A DNA stretch of 64,000 nt, from assembly GCA_009741485.1 (NCBI GenBank), contig CM019214.1, forward strand, positions 21,784,267 to 21,848,266, in the 5' to 3' direction. The translations under genes and the position numbers were made by a program. Shown here piece after piece: positions 63,134 to 64,000 of the stretch. Source of the stretch: Malurus cyaneus samueli (Eukaryota > Chordata > Aves > Passeriformes > Maluridae). Below the pieces are notes generated by a model, which was not told the DNA's origin, searched no databases, and was given only the letters and a program-made list of their open reading frames with translations. The first letter of the stretch is position 1; every line of letters begins with the position of its first letter.

Positions 63134-64000
63134 GTAGTTTAGGCAGTTGGCAATCAGATGTTGCTGCTTTTATAGCCACTGTGTCCTTTGTGTGAAGACC
63201 AATGTGTTTTGTACCACTTCTAAGCCATTCCCGCATGGCTGGCCACACAGATCATCTCTGGTCTATAATACAGAATAGATTAGCTTGCAGTGAAGTTTGT
63301 TTTATTGTTGTGAGATTCTCAAGAATTTCACAATATTTTCTTTCTCCCCAGTGTTACCTGTTAGTTTTCACAAGGTCAGAAGTCAAAAATGTGCTCTTAC
63401 TTTCATTTTATTGCACAAGTTGCCTGGGAGATGGCTGTTTCAAGAAAAATGGTGAGAGTTTCCCCATGCTGGAGTTTGCACAGTGCGTGCTGTCTTTTAT
63501 TTCAAACAGCTTCTTATTTCTTCTGCATCCAAGTAAATAACACCAATTCAGCTAAACATCACTCCTCTCTATATTGTCCTACATTGTAGCTTAAGTGCAG
63601 CAATTAATCTGTTTAGACTATAACCTGGCAATTTTGTAAGCCTAGTTTCTATTCCTGCATAGTGGAAACTTACTTTCTTGTCATTCTCACTTTCCATCTG
63701 ATTTTTGGGAACAAAGAAGGAGGGGAAAACACTGTCTTGCCCCTATGTTCTGTACTTGTAATTTGTTCCAAAACTAAAAGAGATTAAGGATATTATTAGA
63801 TTGAAATACTCTATAGATGATTCATGAGCAAATCTTGGATGCAAGTAAAGCAGCTCCTCATTGTGACTTAACTAACCATAAATATAGTAAATAAGATTTG
63901 TCATATGCTTTAAAGCTAACATTTTAATTTAACAGCAAGAAAAAATTAGGGAAGAAAATAACAAACCTACTAACCCAGAGTCTGACTTCTATTATTCCCT

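Larger units (their letters stand above)
58013..64000 (+). other. Start of PUDP intron 1
   Basis: The first 250 bp or so are still CpG-rich; the rest is AT-rich. It contains two short CR1 fragments, a TG/TA microsatellite, a 20-bp tandem repeat and AT-rich repeats near 61560-61660. I looked for PUDP exon 2 (expected T-E-R-L-Y-S and MGKKALE) on the plus strand and did not find it. Confidence 0.75.

Noticed and set aside
1..64000. tRNA, rRNA, snRNA, CRISPR arrays or prokaryotic operons
   Set aside because: None seen; the spliced genes and CR1 content mark this as vertebrate nuclear DNA.

Overview
The window looks like bird nuclear DNA. It is AT-rich, has long introns, and is scattered with CR1 retroposon fragments of the avian type (3'-end phrases such as 'ggttggaaggga', 'ctgttccag', 'caggctgaa'). 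It also holds one probable avian endogenous-retrovirus LTR. Two protein-coding genes are recognisable from conserved peptides: STS (steryl-sulfatase), partial, on the minus strand, and PUDP (pseudouridine-5'-phosphatase), first exon only, on the plus strand. From general knowledge, the same head-to-head pair lies at human Xp22.31, and human Xp genes correspond to part of avian chromosome 1, so the locus is probably autosomal here. The species cannot be fixed from sequence alone.

Layout. Positions 1-14199 are STS intron with no recognisable exon. Five consecutive STS coding exons then read right to left: 34832-34680 (signal peptide and metal-binding Asp pair), 32972-32851 (formylglycine Cys site), 29618-29496, 23876-23453 (GKWH motif and the two-helix membrane hairpin) and 14336-14200. 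Splice sites and phases agree at every junction. They encode about the first 317 of an expected ~580 residues, so the C-terminal half must lie left of the window. Positions 34833-57981 are intron 1 or intergenic sequence, with CR1s, an LTR and simple repeats. Positions 57800-58270 form the only CpG island, and contain PUDP exon 1 (HAD motif I, DMDG). Positions 58013-64000 are the start of PUDP intron 1, with no further exon found.

Main points for a second look. (1) Antisense to PUDP exon 1 there is an ATG followed 11 nt later by a perfect splice donor. Joined to the first recognised STS exon, it gives an in-frame N-terminus ([14 protein letters not shown]) resembling that of the human enzyme. 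STS may therefore start inside the PUDP coding exon on the opposite strand, from a shared bidirectional promoter. (2) The only sensible PUDP start codon (ATG GCC GCT) is out of frame by one base with the conserved VTHLIFDMDG segment. (3) Minus-strand sequence at 57123-56630 has the signals of a terminal exon (strong acceptor, short ORF, AATAAA, GU-rich downstream element) that belongs to no gene I recognise.

No prokaryotic features, CRISPR arrays, tRNAs or rRNAs were seen. Most open frames longer than 60 codons are chance or lie in CR1 or LTR sequence.
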